Below are positions 1 through 5,573 of a stretch of 8,784 bases of DNA, piece after piece. A program made the translations under genes and the position numbers. Origin of the DNA: an uncultured Clostridia bacterium (GTDB taxonomy: Bacteria; Bacillota; Clostridia; Oscillospirales; Oscillospiraceae); NCBI GenBank assembly GCA_938049125.1, contig CALICR010000087.1, positions 1 to 8,784 of the forward strand, read 5' to 3'. Every line of letters begins with the position of its first letter. Position 1 is the stretch's first letter. The notes under the pieces are model-generated. The model worked only from the letters and a program-made list of their open reading frames with translations. It was not told where the DNA came from and made no database searches.

Positions 1-678
1 GTTCAGGCACAGATATAGTGTTTTGCCATCCACCGTCAGATGGCCGCTGAGGGTAGCGTTCTCCGTCAGGCAAACGTAGGCGGTATTGTTGGTATATGTG
101 ATGCTGCTCGTGCCGTCCCATGTCGTATAGGTCACGTCGGAATGGCTGGCATGGTCGCCCGCTGTGACGCTGCCGCCGCAGATGCAATGGGTGTGGTCAT
201 TCGCAGTCTGGGGCGCGAAGGCAGTATCCGGCTCGCCGTTCAGTACCATAAGCGCGGCAGCCGCGGCATCATAGCGGGTAAAATCGAGCACCGCGAAATC
301 TTCATCAGAAAGCTGTACCTTCGCCTCGTCAATGGCTTCTAACTGCGCTTCTACGTCCGCCGCATGATCTTCGCTGATTGTTTCCGCTTCCGGCAGCGTG
401 TCGATCAGTGCCTGCACATCTGCCGCGGTGATGATTGGGGCGTCGTCGGATGCACCTGTCTGTCCGCTTTCTTCTGCGGTATATTTCCCGCAGTTTTCTG
501 CCAAAGCACCCTCTGCGCCGCAGACAGCGCACGCTGCGTTCATTGTTTCCGCCGTGCAGGTCGTTTCGCAGACGCACGCGGGTGCTTCCTCCGCTTCGCC
601 CTCGGCGAAGGCCGAGACCGGCAGCAGCGTCAGCAGCAGGCAGCAGAGCAGAAGCACGCTCAGCAATCGTTTTTTCAT
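1..678 (-). CDS. Secreted cell-surface protein, N-terminal part (incomplete at window edge)
   Basis: The reading frame is open for 226 codons from the ATG at 678 to the window edge, so the C-terminus is missing. Residues 1-25 form a classical signal peptide: MKKR, a long leucine-rich core, then AFA before a likely cleavage site. The core cysteines 12-13 do not make a convincing lipobox. A cysteine cluster follows (C35, C37, C41, C50, C53, C63, including CAVCGAEG), then a charged, probably helical segment (about 84-146). After that come an HTHCICGG motif (162-169) and a strand-rich stretch beginning at WDGTSS (187-192), with alternating NATLSGHLTVDGKTLYLCLN. I recognise this layout from large, poorly characterised surface proteins of gut Clostridia that continue into beta-rich repeats, but that is recall and was not searched. 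An adhesin or surface-display role is inference. A good ribosome site (GGAGG) lies just upstream, inside the end of the TetR gene, whose stop overlaps this start (ATGA). Confidence 0.85.
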   Translation of the reverse strand, partial: MKKRLLSVLLLCCLLLTLLPVSAFAEGEAEEAPACVCETTCTAETMNAACAVCGAEGALAENCGKYTAEESGQTGASDDAPIITAADVQALIDTLPEAETISEDHAADVEAQLEAIDEAKVQLSDEDFAVLDFTRYDAAAAALMVLNGEPDTAFAPQTANDHTHCICGGSVTAGDHASHSDVTYTTWDGTSSITYTNNTAYVCLTENATLSGHLTVDGKTLYLCLN

Positions 679-1409
679 GTCGTTCCCTCCGTTTTGTCGT
701 TGTCGGTCTCCTGCAAGGAGAATTCGTAGTGCATTGCCAGCGCCTGGAACAGCGTGTGCATCACGCGCTCGGCGATGTCCCGGATGTCCAGCCCCTCGAC
801 GAAGCGGATCGCGCCCTCCAGCTCCGCCTCCGGGACGTGATAGATCCGCAGACTCATGGTGAGGAACAGCCGCAGCTTTTCCTCCAGCGTCAGCTCCTCG
901 CCGCAGGGGTGCGCCATGTAGCCGCGCATGATGCCGGCGGAGCCGATCTCCAGGTTGTAGAAGTCGCGCGCGGTCAGCTCCGGCTGGTAGGGGCCGAAGA
1001 TCTCAAACAGCTCCTTTGCCGTCTCGCGGAAGATGTAGTCCGACGCCTCCTTCTGGGTGTAGGCCTCAATGTAAATTTCGCGCAGATTCTCGTTCAGCTC
1101 CGTCAGCGTCATCTGGAGCGCCGTCTCCACGGCATAGACGTAGACCGGCGGCAGCTGCGCGCCCGCCGCGCCCCGGGCCATGGCGAACTGGCTCGAAAAC
1201 ATGAATTCCACCAGCTCCGTCAGGACGCCGTCCTTGGCGCGGAAAATGTTCTGGAATGTGCTGTAGGACACATTGGCCTTCTCGATGATCTCCGCCAGCG
1301 TGGTATTCTTATAGCCTTTTTCCAGGAACAGCTTCACGCAGACGGTCAGGATGCGCTTTTTTGCGGGCAGGCTCGCGTTTGTCAGGGCGATGGCGACCCC
1401 TCCTCTCAA
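675..1409 (-). CDS. TetR/AcrR-family transcriptional regulator
   Basis: The protein is about 236-244 residues, normal for TetR repressors, and probably acts as a DNA-binding dimer. Counting from the TTG at 1409, helix 1 starts near residue 17 (AKKRILTVCVKLFLEKGYKN). The helix-turn-helix covers about 37-56 (TLAEIIEKANVSYSTFQNIF), followed by AKDGVLTELV, the usual end of the TetR_N domain. The helical C-terminal ligand-binding half shows no motif that identifies a ligand. The start is uncertain: the ATG at 1439 overlaps the apparent -10 box, TTG 1409 lies upstream of the Shine-Dalgarno, and the codon ideally spaced from it is ATC (1391), with CTG (1385) further on. TTG is given as the only ordinary start codon downstream of the promoter. 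The stop overlaps the ATG of the secreted-protein gene, so that gene is a probable partner and target. The palindrome at 1412-1429 suggests autoregulation. Confidence 0.87.
   Translation of the reverse strand: MRGGVAIALTNASLPAKKRILTVCVKLFLEKGYKNTTLAEIIEKANVSYSTFQNIFRAKDGVLTELVEFMFSSQFAMARGAAGAQLPPVYVYAVETALQMTLTELNENLREIYIEAYTQKEASDYIFRETAKELFEIFGPYQPELTARDFYNLEIGSAGIMRGYMAHPCGEELTLEEKLRLFLTMSLRIYHVPEAELEGAIRFVEGLDIRDIAERVMHTLFQALAMHYEFSLQETDNDKTEGTT
1397..1404 (-). promoter_or_regulatory. Shine-Dalgarno of the TetR gene (conflicts with annotated starts)
   Basis: The minus strand reads AGGAGGGG here, a near-perfect Shine-Dalgarno. Counting from the AGGAGG core, the codon at the best distance (7 nt) is ATC at 1391; CTG at 1385 is 13 nt away. 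No in-frame ATG, GTG or TTG lies between this site and the first helix of the DNA-binding domain. Confidence 0.6.
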
Positions 1410-1411
1410 TG

Positions 1412-1429
1412 TTTGGTGTGTACACCAAA
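1412..1429. promoter_or_regulatory. Putative TetR operator palindrome
   Basis: The sequence TTTGGTGTGTACACCAAA consists of two perfect 8-bp arms around a 2-bp centre. On the minus strand it begins directly after the -10 box of the TetR promoter and covers the expected transcription start near 1423. A bound dimer should block initiation there. That the neighbouring TetR protein is the binder is inference from position and symmetry. Confidence 0.75.
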
Positions 1430-1458
1430 AGTATAGCATGGCTCTGCGCGGAATGCAA
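1430..1458 (-). promoter_or_regulatory. Promoter of the TetR-surface protein operon
   Basis: On the minus strand: TTGCAT (1458-1453), 17-bp spacer, TATACT (1435-1430). The -10 is extended by TGC immediately upstream, which offsets the modest -35. The predicted transcription start near 1423 falls inside the operator palindrome. Confidence 0.65.
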
Positions 1459-1531
1459 GCGAAACGAAAAAATTGCGGTTTCTTTTTTTCACGTGTGTCC
1501 AAACAAAATGGATATCTTGTCAAAATTTCTG

Positions 1532-1560
1532 TTTACCTGCGGCTGGGTTTATGGTATAAT
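1532..1560 (+). promoter_or_regulatory. Promoter of the DUF5684-like membrane protein gene
   Basis: TTTACC (1532-1537), a 17-bp spacer and a consensus TATAAT (1555-1560) preceded by TGG, an extended -10. Transcription would start near 1567, giving a leader of about 52 nt. Confidence 0.7.
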
Positions 1561-1581
1561 GAGGCTTAGAATCCAAGAAGA

Positions 1582-1599
1582 CCCCCGCTGCGGCGGGGG
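1582..1599 (+). promoter_or_regulatory. GC-rich leader hairpin
   Basis: CCCCCGC (1582-1588) pairs perfectly with GCGGGGG (1593-1599) around a 4-nt TGCG loop, all G-C pairs. It lies between the predicted transcription start and the ribosome site (AAAGGA, 1606-1611). No T-run follows, so it is not an intrinsic terminator. It may stabilise the transcript or limit ribosome access. Confidence 0.55.
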
Positions 1600-1618
1600 A
1601 GAGAGAAAGGAAATCGCT

Positions 1619-2173
1619 ATGAGAAATATGTATTCGGTCATCTGGACCCTGATCGGCAGCGTCTGGCTGCTGGTGGTGGCTTGGGTCGTGCTGGTGGTGG
1701 TCGCGAACTGGAAGCTGTTCTCCAAGGCCGGTCAGCCGGGCTGGGCATCCATCGTCCCGTTCTATCATGACTATATCGTCTACAAGATCTTCTGGGGCAA
1801 GGGCTGGCTCTTTGTGGTGCCTATCCTCCTCGGGCTGATCCCGTTCTGGAAGGGCCTCTTTTCCCTGGTTGCCGTGGTCATCTACGCCCTGACCTGCTAC
1901 AAGAAGGCGCTGGCCTTCGGCAAGGGTGCGGGCTTTGCCGTCGGTCTGTTCTTCCTGAATCCCATCTTCACCATGATCCTGGCCTTCGGTGACTACACCT
2001 ACCGCGGCGTGCCCCAGGACGGCACCTCCTACGACCAGATGAAGGGCAAGTACGAGGACTTCTCCAAGAAGGAGCAGGCCCGGAACGCCAACGTCCACTA
2101 CACCGCCCCGGACCAGAACAAGGGCCAGGAGAATGTGACCTACCGTTCGCCCGAGGAAACGGACGAAAAGTAA
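1619..2173 (+). CDS. DUF5684-like small integral membrane protein
   Basis: The product has 184 residues. The ATG at 1619 is chosen because AAAGGA lies 7 nt upstream; the longer open frame runs back through the promoter. Four hydrophobic segments are visible at about 7-29, 62-76, 79-94 and 104-124. Between the first two is the motif KAGQPGWASIVPFYHDY (36-52), which resembles the signature of DUF5684-type proteins (K-x-G-x-P-G-W, then a P-x-Y/F-x motif). The last 55 or so residues are hydrophilic, charged and probably cytoplasmic and disordered (many K, E, Q, N). The function of this family is not established, so none is assigned. The gene appears monocistronic, with its own promoter and terminator. 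It is divergent from the TetR operon, and the TetR palindrome is over 100 bp from its promoter, so co-regulation is not evident. Confidence 0.85.
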   Translation: MRNMYSVIWTLIGSVWLLVVAWVVLVVVANWKLFSKAGQPGWASIVPFYHDYIVYKIFWGKGWLFVVPILLGLIPFWKGLFSLVAVVIYALTCYKKALAFGKGAGFAVGLFFLNPIFTMILAFGDYTYRGVPQDGTSYDQMKGKYEDFSKKEQARNANVHYTAPDQNKGQENVTYRSPEETDEK

Positions 2174-2192
2174 GCGCATAAACATAAAAACG

Positions 2193-2221
2193 AAGCAGCA
2201 CCCGGTCGGGTGCTGCTTTTT
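2193..2221. terminator. Bidirectional intrinsic terminator between convergent genes
   Basis: AGCAGCACCC (2194-2203) pairs with GGGTGCTGCT (2208-2217) around the loop GGTC, plus one A-T pair outside. On the plus strand the stem runs into five T's. On the minus strand it is followed by TCG and then TTTTT, so it can also terminate the convergent acetyltransferase transcript. It fills most of the 56-bp gap between the two stop codons. Confidence 0.85.
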
Positions 2222-2229
2222 GCATTGGT

Positions 2230-3159
2230 TCAGAGCAGGGCGGCAAGGGTGCCGCCGAGGGGCGTGTCGAAGCCGAGGCGGCGGTACATGGCCTCGTCGC
2301 AGGGGGCGCAGGTGACGGTGAGGCTGGTGACGCCCTGGGCGCGGCACCAGTCCCGGGCCGTCCGGGCCAGCAGCCGGGCGGCTCCGGCCCGGCGGAACAT
2401 CGGCTCCACGAAGAAGTCCTCGAAGACGGCGGTGTCGCCGCAGGCGAAGGTGGAGTAGACGCGGGCAACGCTGCAAAGACCCACGGCGCGCACGCCGCGG
2501 CGGGCGAGGAAGAAGGTGATGCACCCGGCCCTCACGGCCTCCAGCAGCCGCGCCTGGGCGGCCTCGTCCAGCGGCTCCTCGCCAACGGCGGCTCGAAAGC
2601 CGTTCTCCAGCCGGAGCAGCTGTCCATAGTCCGCCTTGGTCAGCGGTCCGGCGGTGAGGGGCAGGAGCGTCTCCGGCGGCAGGAGCAGCAGCGGTTCGCC
2701 CCATTCGTCGGTCCCGTTGGGCCGGAAGCCCAGCCGCTCCCAGAAGCGGAGCCGCCGCGGGTCGCGGCCGTAGTTCAGCTCAAAATAGCGCGCGCCCCGG
2801 GTCCTGGCCCAGCGCAGCAGAGCCTTGGCGCAGGCCGTGCCGGTGCCGCCGCCCCGGAACTCCGGGAAGACGCAGAATTCGAGCAGGAAGCACTTGCCCT
2901 CCTCGCTCCGGTAGATGGCCGTCAGGGCAAAGCCGATGTCCCGGCCCTCCCGGACAAAGAAGAGGTAGCGGCAGCGATCCTTGGACCGGTCGTGGAGCGC
3001 CGTGATCCGGGCCTGATACTCCGGGCCGAGGAAGTAGGCGCGGTCCGGATCGCCGGGGTCCGGGAAGATGTCCCGGGCATGGTAGCGGTGCAGCCGCTCC
3101 CAGAAGACGGCGACGTCCTGGGGCGCAGAAGCCTCGCGGATGGTGACGGTTTGATCCAT
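2230..3159 (-). CDS. Tandem-domain GNAT N-acetyltransferase
   Basis: The 309-residue protein has two GNAT folds in tandem. Domain 1 (about 1-150) has the strand LLEFCVFPEF followed by the acetyl-CoA pyrophosphate loop RGGGTG (102-107) and the late motif LRFWERLGF (137-145). Domain 2 (about 165-309) has FEDFFVEPMF, a degenerate loop RRAGAA (256-261) and AMYRRLGF (290-297). The two halves share this order, which points to an internal duplication. Such proteins transfer an acetyl group from acetyl-CoA to an amine; the substrate cannot be told from sequence. Domain 1 has the better R-x-x-G-x-G loop and is the likelier active domain, with domain 2 perhaps structural (inference). The ATG at 3159 is chosen for GGAGG 8 nt upstream. 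The gene is cytoplasmic, follows the aminotransferase gene in the same direction but behind a terminator, and probably has its own promoter, which I could not place. Confidence 0.85.
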   Translation of the reverse strand: MDQTVTIREASAPQDVAVFWERLHRYHARDIFPDPGDPDRAYFLGPEYQARITALHDRSKDRCRYLFFVREGRDIGFALTAIYRSEEGKCFLLEFCVFPEFRGGGTGTACAKALLRWARTRGARYFELNYGRDPRRLRFWERLGFRPNGTDEWGEPLLLLPPETLLPLTAGPLTKADYGQLLRLENGFRAAVGEEPLDEAAQARLLEAVRAGCITFFLARRGVRAVGLCSVARVYSTFACGDTAVFEDFFVEPMFRRAGAARLLARTARDWCRAQGVTSLTVTCAPCDEAMYRRLGFDTPLGGTLAALL

Positions 3160-3176
3160 GGGTGGTTCCTCCAAGC

Positions 3177-3214
3177 AAAAAATTTGCGGAGGGTCAGAAG
3201 TCGTGGGCCCTCCG
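3177..3214 (-). promoter_or_regulatory. Leader hairpin with T-run ahead of the GNAT gene (possible attenuator)
   Basis: On the minus strand CGGAGGG (3214-3208) pairs with CCCTCCG (3193-3187) across a 14-nt loop. After CAAA come six T's (3182-3177), resembling a weak intrinsic terminator. The 3' arm CCCTCC is also complementary to the gene's own Shine-Dalgarno GGAGG (3172-3168), so alternative pairings are possible. No known riboswitch or T-box signature was recognised. Confidence 0.35.
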
Positions 3215-3307
3215 GACACGATGCATTCTCATATACGATCACCCTTTCTCAGAAAAATGAAGCCGAAACTCCCTTCTAAACTACCACAAAGCCCGGCGGA
3301 TTTCCAG

Positions 3308-3340
3308 AAAAATCTCCCGGCAGGGCGGGCCTGCCGGGAG
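3308..3340 (-). terminator. Intrinsic terminator of the aminotransferase gene
   Basis: An 11-bp perfect stem, CTCCCGGCAGG against CCTGCCGGGAG, encloses a 5-nt loop. Read on the minus strand it is followed by ATTTTTC. It begins 11 nt after the aminotransferase stop codon and should separate that gene from the acetyltransferase gene. Confidence 0.88.
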
Positions 3341-3351
3341 AAAGGGGCGTA

Positions 3352-4500
3352 TTAGAAGGTCAGCTGCTCCATGCGGTCGAAGGCCTCCCTGAGCTTGTCC
3401 TGGCCCACGGTGCAGGCGATGCGGAAGTGACCGCTGCCCGCCGCGCCGAAGACGCTGCCGGGGGAGACGAGGATGTGGGCGCGCTCCAGCAGCTGCCGGC
3501 AGAAGCCGGCATCCGAAAGGCCCGTCTTCTCGATGCCGGGGAAGAGGTAGAACGTGCCGCGGGGGCGCACCAGACTCAGCCAGGGGATGGCCTCGATGCG
3601 GTCCGCCGCGTAGAAGATGCGGTCACGGTAGGCCGAGACGTAGGTCTCGCGGATGCGCGCGCGGTGGGCGAGGGCCGCAATGGCGGCGCGCTGGGAGATC
3701 GACGGGGCCGAGTAGATGAGGGAGCAGTTGACCTGGAGCATGGCGTCCAGCAGCTCCGGCTCCGCCAGAATGGCGCCGACGCGCCAGCCGGTCATGAGGA
3801 AGTTCTTCGAGAAGCTGTTGAGCGTCACAACCCTGGGCGCGAGGCCCGGAAGGGTGCGCAGCGGCACGTAGCTGCCCTCGAAGAGGTAGGTCGTGTAGAT
3901 CTCGTCGGCGGCGATGAGCAGGTCGTATTCCTCGGCGACGCGGCCCAGCAGCTCCAGCGTTTCACGGCCGTAGGCCATGCCCGTGGGGTTCGTGGGGTTG
4001 TTGAAGATCATGGCCTTGGTCCGGGGCGTGATTGCGGCGCGGAGCCGGTCCTCCCGGATGGCGTAGTCCTCGGCGGCGTAGGTGGGCACCTCGACGCAGA
4101 CGCCGCCGGCCAGCTCGATCTGATCCTTATAAATGGAGAAGTAGGGCCCGAAGACCAGGACCTCGTCGCCGGGGTCCAGCAGGGCCAGCAGCACCTGGGC
4201 CATGCCGAGGCAGCTCGAGGCCGTGACGAGCACATGATCCTCGGGCAGGACCTGGCCGAAGTCCTCCTGCCAGGCCCGGGCGATGGCGGAGATCAGCTCG
4301 CCGTCGCCGCGCGGGTCGCCGTAGTGGGTGTGGCCCGCCCGGGCGTCCTGAAAGGCCGCGTCGATGATGGCGGCGTCGGTGGTGAAGTCGGTGTCGCCGA
4401 TGCTCAGATCGATGACGTCCGAGTAGCGGGACAGCGCCTCGGTGTCCAGCCGGAGGCCGCCGCCGGTGCGCTGAAAGCGCTTTGCAATAAAATTCCGCAT
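3352..4500 (-). CDS. PLP-dependent class I/II aminotransferase
   Basis: The 382-residue protein has normal length and motif order for fold-type I aspartate-aminotransferase-like enzymes, cytoplasmic dimers that move amino groups between amino acids and 2-oxo acids. Visible landmarks: IDLSIGDTDF near residue 30, Y60 in HTHYGDPRG, SSCLGM (95-100) near the cofactor phosphate, NNPTNPTG (167-174), D199 in AADEIYTTY (binds the pyridine nitrogen), the Schiff-base lysine K232 in SFSKNFLMTGWRVG, and R360 in HFRIAC, the usual carboxylate-binding arginine. All key residues are present, so an active enzyme is expected. Substrate specificity cannot be deduced; aspartate, aromatic or branched-chain substrates are all possible. 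The ATG at 4500 is chosen because AGGAGGG lies 6 nt upstream. The gene is divergent from the str operon and ends in its own strong terminator, so it is probably monocistronic. Confidence 0.92.
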   Translation of the reverse strand: MRNFIAKRFQRTGGGLRLDTEALSRYSDVIDLSIGDTDFTTDAAIIDAAFQDARAGHTHYGDPRGDGELISAIARAWQEDFGQVLPEDHVLVTASSCLGMAQVLLALLDPGDEVLVFGPYFSIYKDQIELAGGVCVEVPTYAAEDYAIREDRLRAAITPRTKAMIFNNPTNPTGMAYGRETLELLGRVAEEYDLLIAADEIYTTYLFEGSYVPLRTLPGLAPRVVTLNSFSKNFLMTGWRVGAILAEPELLDAMLQVNCSLIYSAPSISQRAAIAALAHRARIRETYVSAYRDRIFYAADRIEAIPWLSLVRPRGTFYLFPGIEKTGLSDAGFCRQLLERAHILVSPGSVFGAAGSGHFRIACTVGQDKLREAFDRMEQLTF

Positions 4501-4522
4501 AAGTATCCCTCCTGGAAGCGCA

Positions 4523-4537
4523 GAAGGCCGGGCCTTC
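4523..4537. promoter_or_regulatory. Inverted repeat in the aminotransferase leader
   Basis: GAAGGCC and GGCCTTC flank a single central G: 7-bp arms, or a 6-bp hairpin with a 3-nt loop. It lies between the best promoter candidate and the Shine-Dalgarno (AGGAGGG, 4513-4507) of the aminotransferase gene. It could be an operator or a leader hairpin; no regulator is identifiable. Confidence 0.4.
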
Positions 4538-4546
4538 CTGGGTACT

Positions 4547-4575
4547 ATCCTACACCCGTGCGTATAAATATGCAA
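4547..4575 (-). promoter_or_regulatory. Candidate promoter of the aminotransferase gene
   Basis: On the minus strand: TTGCAT (4575-4570), 17 bp, TAGGAT (4552-4547). The match to consensus is moderate. Transcription would start near 4540, leaving a 40-nt leader that contains the inverted repeat at 4523-4537. Confidence 0.4.
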
Positions 4576-4664
4576 GCAAAATTTTTGCGTGCCGGGGATA
4601 CATTATAATATAGACCGCGCACATCGGACCGGGAAAAATAAATAAAAAAATCTTACAAAAATGA

Positions 4665-4693
4665 TTGACGGATTTCATATAATCTGCTATAAT
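4665..4693 (+). promoter_or_regulatory. Principal str-operon promoter
   Basis: TTGACG (4665-4670), a 17-bp spacer, and TATAAT (4688-4693) with an upstream TGC extension. This is the closest match to the sigma-A consensus in the window. The A/T-rich tract at about 4636-4662 immediately upstream could serve as an UP element, as expected for a highly expressed ribosomal operon. Transcription would start near 4700. Confidence 0.85.
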
Positions 4694-4732
4694 TGGAAAC
4701 TGCGTGGGCACACGTTTATTTTTTATGCCATC

Positions 4733-4737
4733 GGAGG
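4733..4737 (+). promoter_or_regulatory. Ribosome binding site that decides the L7Ae-like start
   Basis: GGAGG sits 8 nt before the GTG at 4746 and downstream of the in-frame ATGs at 4704 and 4725. Neither of those has a purine-rich site in front of it, so the GTG is the likely initiation codon. Confidence 0.75.
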
Positions 4738-4745
4738 TGCAGGCA

Positions 4746-4988
4746 GTGCTGGAAACGCTGAAAACGGCCAAGCACGTTGTGGGCATCAAGCAGCTTCGCA
4801 AGGCGCTCCGCGAGGGCGCGGCAGAGACGGTCTTCGTCGCTGAGGACGCGGATCTGCACCTGACGGACCCGGTGCGGGAGGCCTGTGCGCAGGCCGGGAT
4901 CCCCGTGGTCTCCGTCCCGACGATGGACGAGCTCGGCAAGGCCTGTGCCATCGAGGTCGGCGCCGCCGTTGCGGCCATCATCCGGTAA
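4746..4988 (+). CDS. rplGB: L7Ae-family RNA-binding protein (YbxF/RplGB type)
   Basis: The 80-residue product matches the small L7Ae-like protein that precedes rpsL in many Firmicutes (B. subtilis YbxF, now RplGB). Landmarks are AKHVVGIKQLRKAL (8-21), VFVAEDAD (29-36), the hydrophobic strand GIPVVSVP (52-59) and the C-terminal LGKACAIEVGAAVAAI, all hallmarks of the L7Ae/L30e/Gadd45 fold. Family members bind kink-turn RNA; in bacteria the physiological role is poorly defined. The start is the GTG at 4746, supported by GGAGG (4733-4737) 8 nt upstream and by the expected family N-terminus (LETLKTAK). An upstream in-frame ATG at 4725 would place the Shine-Dalgarno inside the gene and add a non-homologous extension. 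As first gene of the str transcript it is 95 bp before rpsL. Confidence 0.88.
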   Translation: MLETLKTAKHVVGIKQLRKALREGAAETVFVAEDADLHLTDPVREACAQAGIPVVSVPTMDELGKACAIEVGAAVAAIIR

Positions 4989-5011
4989 AAATCCGGTATC
5001 TTTGGATTCTT

Positions 5012-5035
5012 CCGGAATACACCCTGTATTTCCGG
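5012..5035 (+). promoter_or_regulatory. Imperfect hairpin in the L7Ae-rpsL gap
   Basis: CCGGAATACA (5012-5021) pairs with TGTATTTCCGG (5025-5035) around a CCC loop, with one bulged T. A small 5-bp hairpin CCTGC-ATGA-GCAGG (5045-5058) follows, then AAATTTT before the rpsL ribosome site. ATCCGGTA is also directly repeated near 4979-4997. The arrangement could be a partial terminator, a processing site or a protein-binding leader; the choice is inference. Confidence 0.4.
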
Positions 5036-5083
5036 TTAGAATAACCTGCATGAGCAGGAAATTTTGGAAGAAAGGAGAACCCC

Positions 5084-5509
<426 letters not shown>

Positions 5510-5546
5510 TTCTTCGGCCATCATCACCGCAATACCACGCCTTATC

Positions 5547-5573
5547 GCAAGGCAATGCCTTGCTTGACGTTTT
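5547..5573 (+). promoter_or_regulatory. Hairpin followed by T-run between rpsL and rpsG
   Basis: GCAAGGC (5547-5553) pairs with GCCTTGC (5557-5563) around a 3-nt loop; the full inverted repeat has 8-bp arms with a central A. TTGACG and then TTTT follow. This resembles a weak terminator or attenuator inside the operon that could lower rpsG-fusA expression relative to rpsL. Confidence 0.45.

Noticed and set aside
435..1436. A 333-codon plus-strand open frame opposite the TetR and surface-protein genes
   Set aside because: It has R/L/H/Q-rich shadow composition, while the opposite strand has a clear signal peptide and a TetR helix-turn-helix.
1461..1489. GAAAC...GTTTC repeat followed by a T-tract, as a terminator
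   Set aside because: The stem is only 5 bp with a long loop and mostly A-T pairs. It lies upstream of promoters with no transcript for it to end.
1490..1504. GTGTGTCCAAA as a second, degenerate TetR half-site near the DUF5684-like gene
   Set aside because: Only part of one arm resembles the operator and there is no symmetric partner, so chance similarity is sufficient.
1520..2704. A 394-codon minus-strand open frame spanning the DUF5684-like gene and the end of the GNAT gene
   Set aside because: It crosses a strong bidirectional terminator and two real genes, and its composition is typical of out-of-frame GC-rich DNA.
4602..4607. TATAAT on the minus strand as a -10 for the aminotransferase gene
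   Set aside because: No -35-like hexamer lies 16-18 bp upstream (GGTCCG and neighbours). The TTGCAT-17-TAGGAT pair nearer the gene fits better.
3427..4608. A 393-codon plus-strand open frame opposite the aminotransferase gene
   Set aside because: It is a high-GC shadow of a gene with all catalytic motifs intact. Its low-complexity G/A/V/D/E/R content matches no family, and no ribosome site was seen.
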